From the NCBI RefSeq assembly GCF_041737845.1, contig NZ_JBGSQX010000018.1:1-64000 (forward strand): a stretch of DNA of 64,000 nt, read 5' to 3'. The notes under the pieces were generated by a model that was not told the origin of the DNA, searched no databases, and worked only from the letters and a program-made list of their open reading frames with translations. This document shows positions 51,454-60,259 of the stretch, piece after piece. Position numbers and translations under genes: made by a program. Position 1 is the first letter of the stretch, and each line of letters starts with the position of its first letter. Source of the stretch: Desulfococcus sp041737845. Lineage in GTDB: Bacteria; Desulfobacterota; Desulfobacteria; Desulfobacterales; Desulfococcaceae.

Positions 51454-52475
51454 CCATTCCTCCTTTGGGTTGGCAGAAAAGGCTCATCATCGGGCTGCGG
51501 TCTCTGTGAACCGCTGCGGATCGCCGCAACGGCTTCCCGGGCAGCCTCCTTCACCTGGGTCGGATGGGGTCCGCTAATCACCGACGCCAGGCGGCCCAGA
51601 ATCCCGGCGTCTCCCACGGTTCCAAGCAAATAAAGGATATCTCCTTGAACGGCTTCCTCGGCAGCAGGGAACAACGCCCAGAGGGGCTCGATAAGGCACG
51701 CCCCGAGTTTTGGGCTCTTTTCGGCCAGGGTTTCAGCGGCAACCATCGCACCGAGCCGCGTCGGCCATTTCTCGTGGGTCAGCAGTTCCAGGAACGCAGG
51801 GAATATCATGCCTTTTTGCAGCATCATATCTGCAAGCCCCGCTGCATCCCCCGCCTCGATCATGCTCGCCATGGATTCGGCCCCCAACCGGGAAGGATCT
51901 CGGGAGGCCGCAACGCCAAGAATCTCCGGGATGCTGAGGGTTCCGGTCCAGCAGATCCGATCTCCCCCGACCGGGTCTCGAAAGACAAGCGCTGGCACCG
52001 ATCTGACGCCGTCCGCCGCCGCATCCTCGGGGAATCTTCCCGCATCGACAATGGTCAGGTCTGCCGGACCGCCGTCAGCCGTGAGCGGCAGGAGGCTCCG
52101 GACAGCCCCCGGACAGAAAGGGCAGCGGTCGGCAATGTACAACGTGAGCCTCATGGGAAACGCGGGGGCTTCTGCAAGGTCCGCCTCCGGCATCGGTTCG
52201 GACGGCGGCCCGGAGAGGGCATCCAGAAAGGGGCCCAACTCGGGACCCGCGGGGATGGCCCGGTATCTCAGGCCCGGCCGGATCTCGATAGCCGGAGCCC
52301 GCTTCCCCGGGACGTCAGCCGGTATGAAATCAACCTTGGGCGCCCATTTTTTGAATATCCTGCAAAATTCCAGAAACGGGTCGTCCTGGGCGTTCCCGGC
52401 GCGGATGAGGATTGCTGTCACGTCGCCCGGGAGCCGGTCATTCCATTCCGAAATCAAAAGGCTGTCTTCGAGCAA
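51450..52475 (-). CDS. Thioredoxin-fold/HEAT-repeat protein
   Basis: The 341-residue protein has a first thioredoxin-like fold without CXXC (about 1-95). A second, glutaredoxin-like fold with CPFC near residues 122-125 and cis-Pro VRSVPALVF is reminiscent of tandem-fold protein disulfide oxidoreductases. Helical HEAT-type repeats (about 205-325) follow. No signal peptide, so it is cytosolic. The only available start is a TTG with GGGGAG close by; an in-frame stop precedes it. Redox activity on a protein bound by the HEAT part is an inference. Confidence 0.75.
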   Translation of the reverse strand: MLEDSLLISEWNDRLPGDVTAILIRAGNAQDDPFLEFCRIFKKWAPKVDFIPADVPGKRAPAIEIRPGLRYRAIPAGPELGPFLDALSGPPSEPMPEADLAEAPAFPMRLTLYIADRCPFCPGAVRSLLPLTADGGPADLTIVDAGRFPEDAAADGVRSVPALVFRDPVGGDRICWTGTLSIPEILGVAASRDPSRLGAESMASMIEAGDAAGLADMMLQKGMIFPAFLELLTHEKWPTRLGAMVAAETLAEKSPKLGACLIEPLWALFPAAEEAVQGDILYLLGTVGDAGILGRLASVISGPHPTQVKEAAREAVAAIRSGSQRPQPDDEPFLPTQRRNG

Positions 52476-52668
52476 CGCTCCCCTTTCCGCCCTTCCTTAT
52501 CCCCCGGTGGAAGGGCCTCGCACCTCCGCCCCGATGCCCTTTTCATCCTCAGGGCCCGCGCCCCGTCAGCCGCACTCCGCAGGAGAAAGTCCATCGGGCG
52601 TGTTTGCAGAAAGAAAAAGGCACAGCCCGCGTCGGCAAGCCATGCCCGATATTTCGACATTCCATGGA

Positions 52669-52845
52669 TTAGTCGTCAAGCTCCTCGAAAAACTCTTTTT
52701 CCGCGCCGCATTTCGGACAGGTCCAATCGTCCGGAAGGTCTTGAAAAGAGGTCCCAATGAGGATGTTGTTTTCGGCATCGCCTTCGGCCGGATCATAAAT
52801 ATACCCGCAAGGGCATTCCCATCTGCTCATGTTTTTCTCTGCCAT
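52669..52845 (-). CDS. Rubredoxin with C-x-C first knuckle
   Basis: The 58-residue protein has the rubredoxin pattern CGYIYDPAEGD, DLPDDW and CPKCG, which hold one iron on four Cys. The first pair reads CPCGY, one residue shorter than the canonical C-x-x-C-G. AGGAGTG lies 7 bases before the ATG at 52845. Rubredoxins pass electrons to oxygen- and superoxide-reducing enzymes, which fits a place behind cydAB. It is too short for many gene callers. Confidence 0.88.
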   Translation of the reverse strand: MAEKNMSRWECPCGYIYDPAEGDAENNILIGTSFQDLPDDWTCPKCGAEKEFFEELDD

Positions 52846-52922
52846 GTTTCACTCCTAACCTGTTGGATGTTCAGTTGGATGCATCGTCCCTCCGCCGGAT
52901 CCGCGTCCGGCCGGGGCATTTG

Positions 52923-53147
52923 TCACGTTCGGGGAAAATTCTGAATATTTTGCGCATACGATTCAAAGTCCTTCTCAAAAAGAAACCGCGATATCATCTC
53001 ACCCACCTTGTCCGCCGTGTCGACATGATATCGTCCCCTCTCGTCGCACCCTTCAATTTTCTTGGCATTTTCCACGATAGCCTCAAGGGCCTGGGCGCTG
53101 ATCTCCACCCTGGCATGGATGATCAGGGTCGGCCGGGGATCTTCCAT
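52923..53147 (-). CDS. 74-residue cytoplasmic protein, unknown function
   Basis: Starts MEDPRPTLIIHARVEISAQA and contains GRYHVDTADKVGEMISRFL, a beta-alpha pattern without cysteines in ligand spacing (one Cys, in EGCDERG). AAAGGAGGG precedes the ATG. It lies between cydB and the rubredoxin gene on the same strand. I do not recognise the family. Confidence 0.65.
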   Translation of the reverse strand: MEDPRPTLIIHARVEISAQALEAIVENAKKIEGCDERGRYHVDTADKVGEMISRFLFEKDFESYAQNIQNFPRT

Positions 53148-53247
53148 TCGCCCTCCTTTCTGATGATGCGCGTTGAGACCTGCATGCGGGCTTCAAGCCG
53201 GAATCGGGCGACGCTGTCCGCATGCAGGCCTTTCAACATCGCTTACC

Positions 53248-54246
53248 TTAATGATACCCCTCTGCATCCGCGACCTTTCCACGGAACACCCGATAACTGT
53301 AAACAGTATATCCCAGCACCACGGGAAGCACCACGACAACCCCCCACAGGGTGAAAATCTGGGTTTCGCGCTGGGCGGCGGCCTCATAGATGGAGAGATC
53401 CGGCGGAATGGCCATGGGATAGATGGCCGCTTCCAGCCCCAAATAGGCGGATATGAAGAGCAGGATGCTGCTGACGAACGGCATGAGTTCCTTCTTTTTC
53501 CTCAGACTCCAGAGCAGCATGCCGAAGGCGATCATGCCCAATAGCGGAAAATTCCAGACAAAATAGATCCGGGGCTCCGTAAACCATCGCGCCACAAGGT
53601 CCGGCGCATGGTAGGGCGTCCAGATGCTCACCACCACCATGAACCCCGCCGTTGCCAAGGCGGCCCGGAACGCCTGCCGGTAGGCTCTCTCCTGGACGAC
53701 CCCTTCGGTTTTGATGATCAGGAAGGTCGCCCCCAGAAGCATGTAGCCTGAGACCAGAGCCAGCCCCACGATGCAGGTAAAGGGGTTGAACCAGTCGAAG
53801 GGGCCGCCCGCAAAGGCGCCGTCAACGATCCGGATTCCCGAGATATAGCCGCCCAGGGTAAAGCCCTGACCGAGCACGGCCACCAGGCTGCCGATGAAAA
53901 AGGCTCGGTTCCAGACCCCCTTTTTCCGGGTGTTGGCCCGGAATTCGAAAGCAACCCCCCTGAAGATCAATCCAAATAAAAAGGTCAGGAGCGGAATGTA
54001 AAGAGCGCTGAACAGAACCGTGTATATCCTTGGAAACGCAGCGAAAAGGGCGCCGCCTCCAAAGACGATCCACGTCTGGTTGGCATCCCATATCGGTGCG
54101 ATGGAATGGATAAGGACGTCGCGATCCTCCTCGGTCTTCGCGGTGGGGAAAAGCATGCCGATACCCAGCCCGAAGCCATCCAGAATGACATACAGAATCA
54201 CCACCAGGCCGACCAGGGCCATCCACAACTGAACCAAGTCCATCAT
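53248..54246 (-). CDS. cydB: Cytochrome bd oxidase subunit II CydB
   Basis: The 332-residue membrane protein has eight or nine helices and begins with the conserved VILYVILDGFGLGIGMLFP. It also has SIAPIWDANQTWIVFGGGALFAAFP and IWTPYHAPDL segments. It forms the quinol oxidase with CydA. AGGAGG precedes the ATG, 5 bases after cydA. CydB of this length fits the cyanide-insensitive type. Confidence 0.95.
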   Translation of the reverse strand: MMDLVQLWMALVGLVVILYVILDGFGLGIGMLFPTAKTEEDRDVLIHSIAPIWDANQTWIVFGGGALFAAFPRIYTVLFSALYIPLLTFLFGLIFRGVAFEFRANTRKKGVWNRAFFIGSLVAVLGQGFTLGGYISGIRIVDGAFAGGPFDWFNPFTCIVGLALVSGYMLLGATFLIIKTEGVVQERAYRQAFRAALATAGFMVVVSIWTPYHAPDLVARWFTEPRIYFVWNFPLLGMIAFGMLLWSLRKKKELMPFVSSILLFISAYLGLEAAIYPMAIPPDLSIYEAAAQRETQIFTLWGVVVVLPVVLGYTVYSYRVFRGKVADAEGYH

Positions 54247-54251
54247 GTTCC

Positions 54252-55631
54252 CTATACCTCCTTTACCACATCCTCAACGGGCCGCATGCCCGAAGGCATC
54301 TGGACGGGTGGAATGGGGCTGGTCATGTCCGGTCCGCTTCTCAGAATGTTGAGGATATAATAGAAATAGCTTGAACCGATAATCCCGAAAAATACGATGA
54401 AAACGATGAAGGACCAGAGAACGTTTCCCGCATGAATGGGGGAGACCCCGTCGGAGGTGCGCATGAGTCCGTAAACAACCCAGGGCTGCCTGCCGACCTC
54501 CGTGGTGATCCATCCCATGACAACGGCTATGAATCCCAACGGCTGAACGAGCACCAGGGTCTTCAGGAATGGCGTGGTGTCATAGATCCGCTTCCGAACG
54601 GCCAGGATCAGCGCCCACAGCATGATGCCGATGAACAGGAAACCAATGCCCACCATGACCCGGAACGACCAGTAGGTGATCAGGGCATTGGGTCGGTCTT
54701 CTTTGGGAAAATCCTTCAGCCCCTGGACCTTCCCGTCTCTGGTATGGGTGATCAGATAGCTCAGGCCGTTGGGGATGGAGACCTCAAACCGGTTCCGTTC
54801 CGCTCCCATGTCGGGGATCGCAAAAAGGTTGAACGCGGCGCCCCCCTGGGTGTTGGTCTCCCAGTGCCCTTCCATTGCGGCCAGTTTGGCCGGCTGGTGG
54901 CGGGCCGTGACCAGCCCCTTCAGATCTCCGATCACCCCCTGGGCGGGGGCCATCACCGCCGCCATGATGAGGGCGATCTTGAGGGAGCGCCGGTAGAACT
55001 CAACGTGCTGCTCTCTGAGAAGAAACCAGGCGGAGATCCCGGCGATGGCAAATGCCGTGGTCTCATAGGCCGCAAGGATCATGTGGCCTAAGTGGGTCGG
55101 AAAGGCCGGGTTGAAGATGACCTCCCGGAAGCTTTTCACCAGCAGCGTTCCGTCGACCATCTCAAAGCCGGCCGGCGTCTGCATCCAGGCGTTGGCCGCC
55201 ATGATCCAGAAGGAGGAGAGGGTGGCCCCCAGCGCCACCAGGCACGTGGCCAGGAAATGGATGAGCGGCGACACCCGGTTCCAGCCAAAGAGCATGATCC
55301 CCAGAAAACCGGCCTCCAGGAAAAAGGCGGTCATCCCTTCGAATGCCAGGAGCGGCGCCAGGACATTGCCGACATACTGGGAAAACCGGGCGAAATTGGT
55401 GCCGAACTCAAACTCCAGGGTGATGCCGCTGACCACCCCGACCGCAAAGTGAAGTGCAAATATCTTCACCCAGAAACGGTACATGCGATAGTACATCTCG
55501 TCCCGGCTTCTGAGCCAGAGCGCTTCGACAATGACGAGAAAAAACGCCAGTCCGATGGTGAAGGTCGGAAACAGAATATGAAAAGCGGTTGTAAAAGCAA
55601 ACTGCAGACGGGATAGGGTGATAAGGTCCAT
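54252..55631 (-). CDS. cydA: Cytochrome bd oxidase subunit I CydA (short Q-loop)
   Basis: The 459-residue protein has heme ligands in TTAFHILFPTFTIGLAFFL (His near residue 18), HLGHMILAAYETTAF (His near 180) and the GRQPWVVYGLMRT quinol/heme signature near 380. At 459 residues it lacks the long Q-loop insertion of E. coli CydA (522), resembling CioA. It reduces oxygen to water with quinol. Start 55631 has GGAG at 7 bases; the ATG at 55643 has none. In an anaerobe this mainly removes oxygen. Confidence 0.95.
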   Translation of the reverse strand: MDLITLSRLQFAFTTAFHILFPTFTIGLAFFLVIVEALWLRSRDEMYYRMYRFWVKIFALHFAVGVVSGITLEFEFGTNFARFSQYVGNVLAPLLAFEGMTAFFLEAGFLGIMLFGWNRVSPLIHFLATCLVALGATLSSFWIMAANAWMQTPAGFEMVDGTLLVKSFREVIFNPAFPTHLGHMILAAYETTAFAIAGISAWFLLREQHVEFYRRSLKIALIMAAVMAPAQGVIGDLKGLVTARHQPAKLAAMEGHWETNTQGGAAFNLFAIPDMGAERNRFEVSIPNGLSYLITHTRDGKVQGLKDFPKEDRPNALITYWSFRVMVGIGFLFIGIMLWALILAVRKRIYDTTPFLKTLVLVQPLGFIAVVMGWITTEVGRQPWVVYGLMRTSDGVSPIHAGNVLWSFIVFIVFFGIIGSSYFYYILNILRSGPDMTSPIPPVQMPSGMRPVEDVVKEV

Positions 55632-55693
55632 CAATGTCTCCATGGTTTCAGGGATGGTTGGTGCTGCCCCGAACTATACGAAAATATGCGACA

Positions 55694-55722
55694 ATCATAT
55701 TTCATCATCTTCTATAGGGCAA
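55694..55722 (-). promoter_or_regulatory. Predicted cydAB promoter
   Basis: On the minus strand TTGCCC (55722-55717), a 17-base spacer and TATGAT (55699-55694) lie about 65 bases before the cydA start, in the divergent region shared with the rhodanese gene. Confidence 0.55.
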
Positions 55723-55815
55723 TTTGCCGGTGATGTAAAACAAAATAGTAAGATGAATCTGCCGCTTTTCAACTGCGTCCCGCAGCCGTCGGTCTGTTGA
55801 CAGGAGACCGGACGC

Positions 55816-56442
55816 ATGTCATATAGTTCGTCTGAAATCAGAAGAAAATCTTACCGATCAAAGGTGTCCCGAATGATGAGAGCCATCACCGCGGCCCCCA
55901 TGGCATCCGCCATGATGGGCATGATCATGATATGGATGATCGCGATGCCCCGGGAGGTCATGGCCGGGGCATCTCTCTCGGACGACGAAAAAAAGGAGAT
56001 CGTCTACGGGATGTATGCGGGCTACAAGAAAAAATTCCCCGCAGTGACGGATGTCTCTCCTCTAAAAGCCATGGCGCTCATGAAAGCGGGGAAGGTGGTT
56101 TTCCTGGATATCCGCACGGCAGAGGAAATGGCCGTTTCCGCACTGCCCGGCGCCATATCGAAAGAGGCCTTTCTGCTTCATCCGGCGTTCTACCATGACC
56201 ATATAATCATCGGGTACTGCACCATCAGCTACCGCAGCGGGAAGTTTGCGGAAGAAATGGCCGCAAAAGGCATTCAGATCCGCAATCTGGCCGGGGGATT
56301 GCTGGCATGGGTCCTGGAGGGCGGGAAGGTCTATGAAAACGGAGCGGAAACCCGCCGCATCCATGTCTACGGCAAGAAATGGAATTACCCTCCCGCAGGC
56401 TATGACAGCGTCGTGTTCCGGCCCCTGGAACGTCTTTTCTGA
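55816..56442 (+). CDS. Exported rhodanese-domain protein
   Basis: The 208-residue protein has a long hydrophobic N-terminal segment (about 20-45, rich in Met, Ala and Ile, ending VMAGAS) that is a signal or anchor. A rhodanese domain follows (about 80-180) with the CX5R active loop GYCTISYRSGK, so the persulfide-forming Cys is present. AGGAG lies 9 bases before the ATG. It is divergent from cydAB. A role in periplasmic sulfur transfer is inferred. Confidence 0.85.
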   Translation: MSYSSSEIRRKSYRSKVSRMMRAITAAPMASAMMGMIMIWMIAMPREVMAGASLSDDEKKEIVYGMYAGYKKKFPAVTDVSPLKAMALMKAGKVVFLDIRTAEEMAVSALPGAISKEAFLLHPAFYHDHIIIGYCTISYRSGKFAEEMAAKGIQIRNLAGGLLAWVLEGGKVYENGAETRRIHVYGKKWNYPPAGYDSVVFRPLERLF

Positions 56443-56450
56443 AGCATCAC

Positions 56451-56500
56451 AAAAAAGGGCGGCCCATCCGTTGCCCATGGCTGCTCCGGATGTTCCGCCC
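56451..56500 (-). terminator. Rho-independent terminator
   Basis: On the minus strand GGGCGG and CATCCG arms pair with CGGATG and CCGCCC around a long loop, and six T follow. It lies about 30 bases past the stop of the 77-residue gene, and in the other direction just after the rhodanese gene. Confidence 0.7.
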
Positions 56501-56529
56501 CATGATGAATACGCCCACGCTTTCAGAAT

Positions 56530-56763
56530 TTAATCGTTGATTTTCCGCGCCGCGTAACACTTTCGTTCGATATAGCTTCGCGCGATCTTATCGTATACGG
56601 CATCCCGCTCATGGATATACCTCGGGCCGCCTTCCCATCCGCCGCACGCCAGCACCACCGTATCCCCCAAACAGAATTTTCCTGCGTATCCCTTGGAATT
56701 GAGTTCATTGAGCTTCGCAAGGTCCAACATGATTTTATGCGGGGGAGTCACAAGAGTTTCCAT
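56530..56763 (-). CDS. 77-residue protein, unknown function
   Basis: Begins METLVTPPHKIMLDLAKLNE and contains YAGKFCLGDTVVLACGGWEG and a charged helical end. GGGAGG lies just before the ATG at 56763. Two Cys 14 residues apart do not form a recognisable metal site. It has its own terminator. Family not recognised. Confidence 0.65.
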   Translation of the reverse strand: METLVTPPHKIMLDLAKLNELNSKGYAGKFCLGDTVVLACGGWEGGPRYIHERDAVYDKIARSYIERKCYAARKIND

Positions 56764-56853
56764 AACAACCTCCCTTGAATGAAGTTTTCACCATACATCT
56801 ATTGAAATTCTAAGAACCCGCGGGCGGATGTCAAATCCACGGGCGGGAATGTG

Positions 56854-59526
56854 TCATGCCATATAGTTTCGGGCAAAATTCAGCTCATCGCTCCGCGTCT
56901 TGATCCGGCCGTTCAGTTTCGCATTCAGGGTGGCGTCGAGTATCTCACGGTAAACCGGGCCCGGCTTGACGCCGATCCGCTGCAGGTCCTTGCCCCCGAT
57001 CGAGGTGGTAATCTGCCTGAGATGAGTGAAATAATTGGAGATCATCTTCTGAACCGCCTCGTTTTGGGTGATGCTCATCATATAGAGAAGCAGTTCCACC
57101 CGAAACACGGAGAGTTCACGATAGATCTTGCTGTTCTCCAGGGGCATGTTCCGCCGCAGCCAAAAGAGGCACTGGTCGGCCGGGTATCTTTCCTCCAGGA
57201 AGATGGCCTGGTATCGGGACGCCATTTCAAACTTTTCACAGATGGATTTCGTGACATCCGGTTTGAACTGGCGGAGAAGAACCATGAAATACACCACCCA
57301 TTGATGGTACTTTTCTTCCAGGAAAAGCAGATCGTGCCAGTCCAGAACCTTTTTCACCGCCTGGAAATTGGCGAGCAGCCTCGCCGACGGCTTTAAATCC
57401 GGATGGATGTACTTCAGCAGGTCAAAATCATGGAGGCGCCGAACCGCCGGGGCCGGGTCCGCCTCCTCCAGGATCTGACGAATCTCGTTGAAGATCCGCC
57501 GCCCGCTCAGCTTCTTGAAAAACTCCATCCTCACCGCATTTTTGATCAGGTCCGAGGTCAGCTTGCCGATGGTGAACCCGAAGCGCTGCTCAAACCGGAT
57601 CGCCCTGAAAATGCGGGTCGGGTCCTCCACGAAGCTCAGGTTGTGGAGGATCCGGATGACCTTCTCCTTGATGTCTTTCTGGGCGGCGAAAAAGTCGATC
57701 AAGGTGCCGAATTTGTCGGCATTCAATTGAATCGCCAGGGTGTTGACGGTAAAATCCCTTCGGAACAGGTCCAGCTTGATGGAGCTCATTTCCACATTGG
57801 GCAGGTCCGCGGGAAACCGATAGTATTCCATGCGGGCGGTCGCGACATCGATCTTGAATCCATCGGGAAAAATGACCACCGCCGTCCCGAATTTGTCGTA
57901 CGTATGGATGCGGGCTTTTCTCAGCCGGGCGAAGGTCTTGGCGAACTCGATGCCGTTTCCCTCGATGACGATATCGATATCCTCGTTGAGGCGATAGAGA
58001 AAAAGATCGCGGACAAAGCCGCCGACCACGTAGGCGCCGTATCCAAGCTCGTCCGCCACCTGGCCGACGCTCACGAGGATCTCCATGATGTAGTCCGTAA
58101 GGCGCTCCTTCATCTGCCGGAGGATGCTTCGCGTCCTCGCGTTCGTCACCTCCATGAAGGGATTCATCTGCTTTCTGTCGCCGTAGTCGCGCTGCTGAAT
58201 CAGGATATTGAGCAGATCGGTCCGGGTGATGACGCCCACGATTTTTCCGTCGTCCACCACAGGCAGAATGCGCTGCTTGTTCTCGATGATCTGCGCCTGG
58301 ATGTCCGGGAGCTCCGCTTCCGGGCCGACCGTCCCGATCTCCGTGGACATGTATTCGCGCACCGCGGCCTGGTCCAGCTTGAGGTACAGGGCTTTGGCGA
58401 TAATCTGACGAGAGATGTATCCCATAAGCATCTCCCGGCCGCCCTCGATTTCGGTCACCAGGAGGGCATTGACATTATAGCGGGTCATGAGGTTTCGGGC
58501 CTCTTCCAGCGGCATATCGGCCTTGACGTGGATCGCCGGAGAAGACATCAGGTCCCGGGCCTGCTTGCTCGATCTCACCTCCTGGTAAAGAATATCGATC
58601 AGCTCCTGTTCCACCTGGATGAGCGTCTTGTTCTTGATGGATGCCGATGCGGCGAAGGCATGGCCACCGCCGCCCATTCTCCCGATGATGCCCCCGACAT
58701 CCACGTCCGGGTTCCGGCTTCTGGCCACCAGATAGATCTTGCTGTCCATTCGGCCGATGGCGAAGATCACCGGGATGTTTTCCATCTTGACCATCTTGTG
58801 AACCAGGAACGCAAAGTCCGGCACGTAGTGTTCGGTGCTGACCGAGGTCATGGCGATCTCGACGCCTTTGATATGGTGCCGGACGACGGCCTGAAGCATG
58901 TCGTTCAGGACCCCCACCTGCTCAAAACTCATCTCCCGCGCCGTCAGGTTGGAGATAATGTCCAGCTTCGCCCCCTGGGACAGGAGAAAGGCCGCGGTCA
59001 GAAAATCCGCTTCGGTCGTCGAGGTAAATGTAAACGACCCCGTATCCTCGTACAGGCCCAGGCACATGATCGTGGCCTCGTTGTCCGACAGGGGGATATT
59101 CCGGTCCTTGATCATTCGGGCCAGGATGGTGATGGCCGCGCCGGTGGGTTCGATCACCTCGACCTGGCCTCGGATGTCGTTCTTGAGCGGCGGATGATGA
59201 TCGTAGATATGGATTTCCAGGTCCTTCTTATCGAGGATCTCCGAAAATCGGCCGATCCGTGCCGGCTGCCGCGTATCGACCAGCACCAGGCGCCGGATAT
59301 TCTGAAAGTCGATATCCCGGATATCGGCCATATTGAAAAGATACACCATCGACTGAACGAAAAAGTTCCGGAGCGTCTTCTCATGGGATCCGGGAAAGAC
59401 GACAATCCCGTCGGGATAAAGCTTCTGGGCCGCAAGCATGCATGCCATGGCATCAAAATCGGCATTCATGTGGGTCGTGATAACCGTCAGCCCCTGCGCT
59501 GCGGTGGTGTCCGTCGTCTCTCCCAT
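56854..59526 (-). CDS. DHH-CBS-tRNA nucleotidyltransferase fusion (A-adding type)
   Basis: The 890-residue protein has an N-terminal DHH phosphoesterase (about 15-190, with NADFDA near 20 and YDHHPP near 99) and a DHHA1 domain with GRMGGGGHAFAAS near 290. A pair of CBS domains follows (about 325-450), then a class II nucleotidyltransferase core (about 490-870: GGFVRDLFLYRLNEDIDIV, metal-binding Asp pair). This architecture is known from Aquifex- and delta-type bacteria, where the enzyme adds A to the tRNA 3' end in split CC-/A-adding systems. Start ATG 59526. A CCA-adding or poly(A) activity cannot be excluded by sequence alone. Confidence 0.9.
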   Translation of the reverse strand: MGETTDTTAAQGLTVITTHMNADFDAMACMLAAQKLYPDGIVVFPGSHEKTLRNFFVQSMVYLFNMADIRDIDFQNIRRLVLVDTRQPARIGRFSEILDKKDLEIHIYDHHPPLKNDIRGQVEVIEPTGAAITILARMIKDRNIPLSDNEATIMCLGLYEDTGSFTFTSTTEADFLTAAFLLSQGAKLDIISNLTAREMSFEQVGVLNDMLQAVVRHHIKGVEIAMTSVSTEHYVPDFAFLVHKMVKMENIPVIFAIGRMDSKIYLVARSRNPDVDVGGIIGRMGGGGHAFAASASIKNKTLIQVEQELIDILYQEVRSSKQARDLMSSPAIHVKADMPLEEARNLMTRYNVNALLVTEIEGGREMLMGYISRQIIAKALYLKLDQAAVREYMSTEIGTVGPEAELPDIQAQIIENKQRILPVVDDGKIVGVITRTDLLNILIQQRDYGDRKQMNPFMEVTNARTRSILRQMKERLTDYIMEILVSVGQVADELGYGAYVVGGFVRDLFLYRLNEDIDIVIEGNGIEFAKTFARLRKARIHTYDKFGTAVVIFPDGFKIDVATARMEYYRFPADLPNVEMSSIKLDLFRRDFTVNTLAIQLNADKFGTLIDFFAAQKDIKEKVIRILHNLSFVEDPTRIFRAIRFEQRFGFTIGKLTSDLIKNAVRMEFFKKLSGRRIFNEIRQILEEADPAPAVRRLHDFDLLKYIHPDLKPSARLLANFQAVKKVLDWHDLLFLEEKYHQWVVYFMVLLRQFKPDVTKSICEKFEMASRYQAIFLEERYPADQCLFWLRRNMPLENSKIYRELSVFRVELLLYMMSITQNEAVQKMISNYFTHLRQITTSIGGKDLQRIGVKPGPVYREILDATLNAKLNGRIKTRSDELNFARNYMA

Positions 59527-59815
59527 AGGCCTCCAGATGGATTCGCATTTGATGGAAATGGCGCCAGGATGCAGTGGATTTGTAACATACACCCTTCCGG
59601 GCCGCTTGATCAAGACGCAGGTTGCCTTGCCGGCGAATGTTCCGACGAATCAAAACGGCCTCGATTTGAAAGGCGTTCTGTTGTATGGACGGTTAAGGTG
59701 AAAGAACGCACGGCAGGATGCCTGGAAAAAACGCCCCCGCCTCCCGCATAACGCCCGGAGAAGCGCAGGGCGATGGCGCATCAGATGCATACCACGACAC
59801 CGGCAGAGGGACACA
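59527..59815. other. Intergenic region before the cupin gene
   Basis: Divergent spacer between the nucleotidyltransferase fusion and the cupin gene. No gene or clear promoter box can be assigned on either strand. Confidence 0.35.
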
Positions 59816-60136
59816 ATGCAATACCATCAGCTTGATTCTATCGAGGCAAGGGAACTGGTTCAGGGGTTTACGGTGAGGTTTGTCCACGCCGAATCCATGA
59901 CATTCGCCTACTGGGAAATCGACAGGGGTGCGGCGCTTCCGGGGCACGCCCACCCCCACGAGCAGGTCGTGAACATGCTCGCCGGAAAATTCGAATTCAC
60001 CGTGGACGGCGACACCCGCGCCCTTGTTCCCGGAGACGTGGTGGTGATCCCGCCAAACGCGGTCCATTCCGGAAAAGCGCTGACAGACTGCCGCATACTC
60101 GATGTATTCCACCCGGTGCGGGAGGACTATCGCTGA
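59816..60136 (+). CDS. Single-domain cupin
   Basis: The 106-residue cupin_2 barrel has the metal motif GHAHPHEQVVNMLAGKFEFT (two His and a Glu/Gln position) and the second motif VVIPPNAVHSG. Small cupins of this kind are sugar or polyketide isomerases, metal-binding sensors or stress proteins; no specific role is visible. It stands alone, convergent with nifS. Confidence 0.85.
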   Translation: MQYHQLDSIEARELVQGFTVRFVHAESMTFAYWEIDRGAALPGHAHPHEQVVNMLAGKFEFTVDGDTRALVPGDVVVIPPNAVHSGKALTDCRILDVFHPVREDYR

Positions 60137-60259
60137 CACGCCCTGCCCACGGCGCGAAGAAGGCCCCGACGAAGACGCATCCCCCGCGAGGGTCCGCGGC
60201 CGTGAACCGGTCCCCGCACGGCGACGGTTCAGGGGCAGCGCCCGCCCCCCCGGCACGCG

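Noticed and set aside
57403..59751. Open plus-strand frame of 782 codons
   Set aside because: Antisense to the DHH-CBS-nucleotidyltransferase fusion, with no domains of its own.
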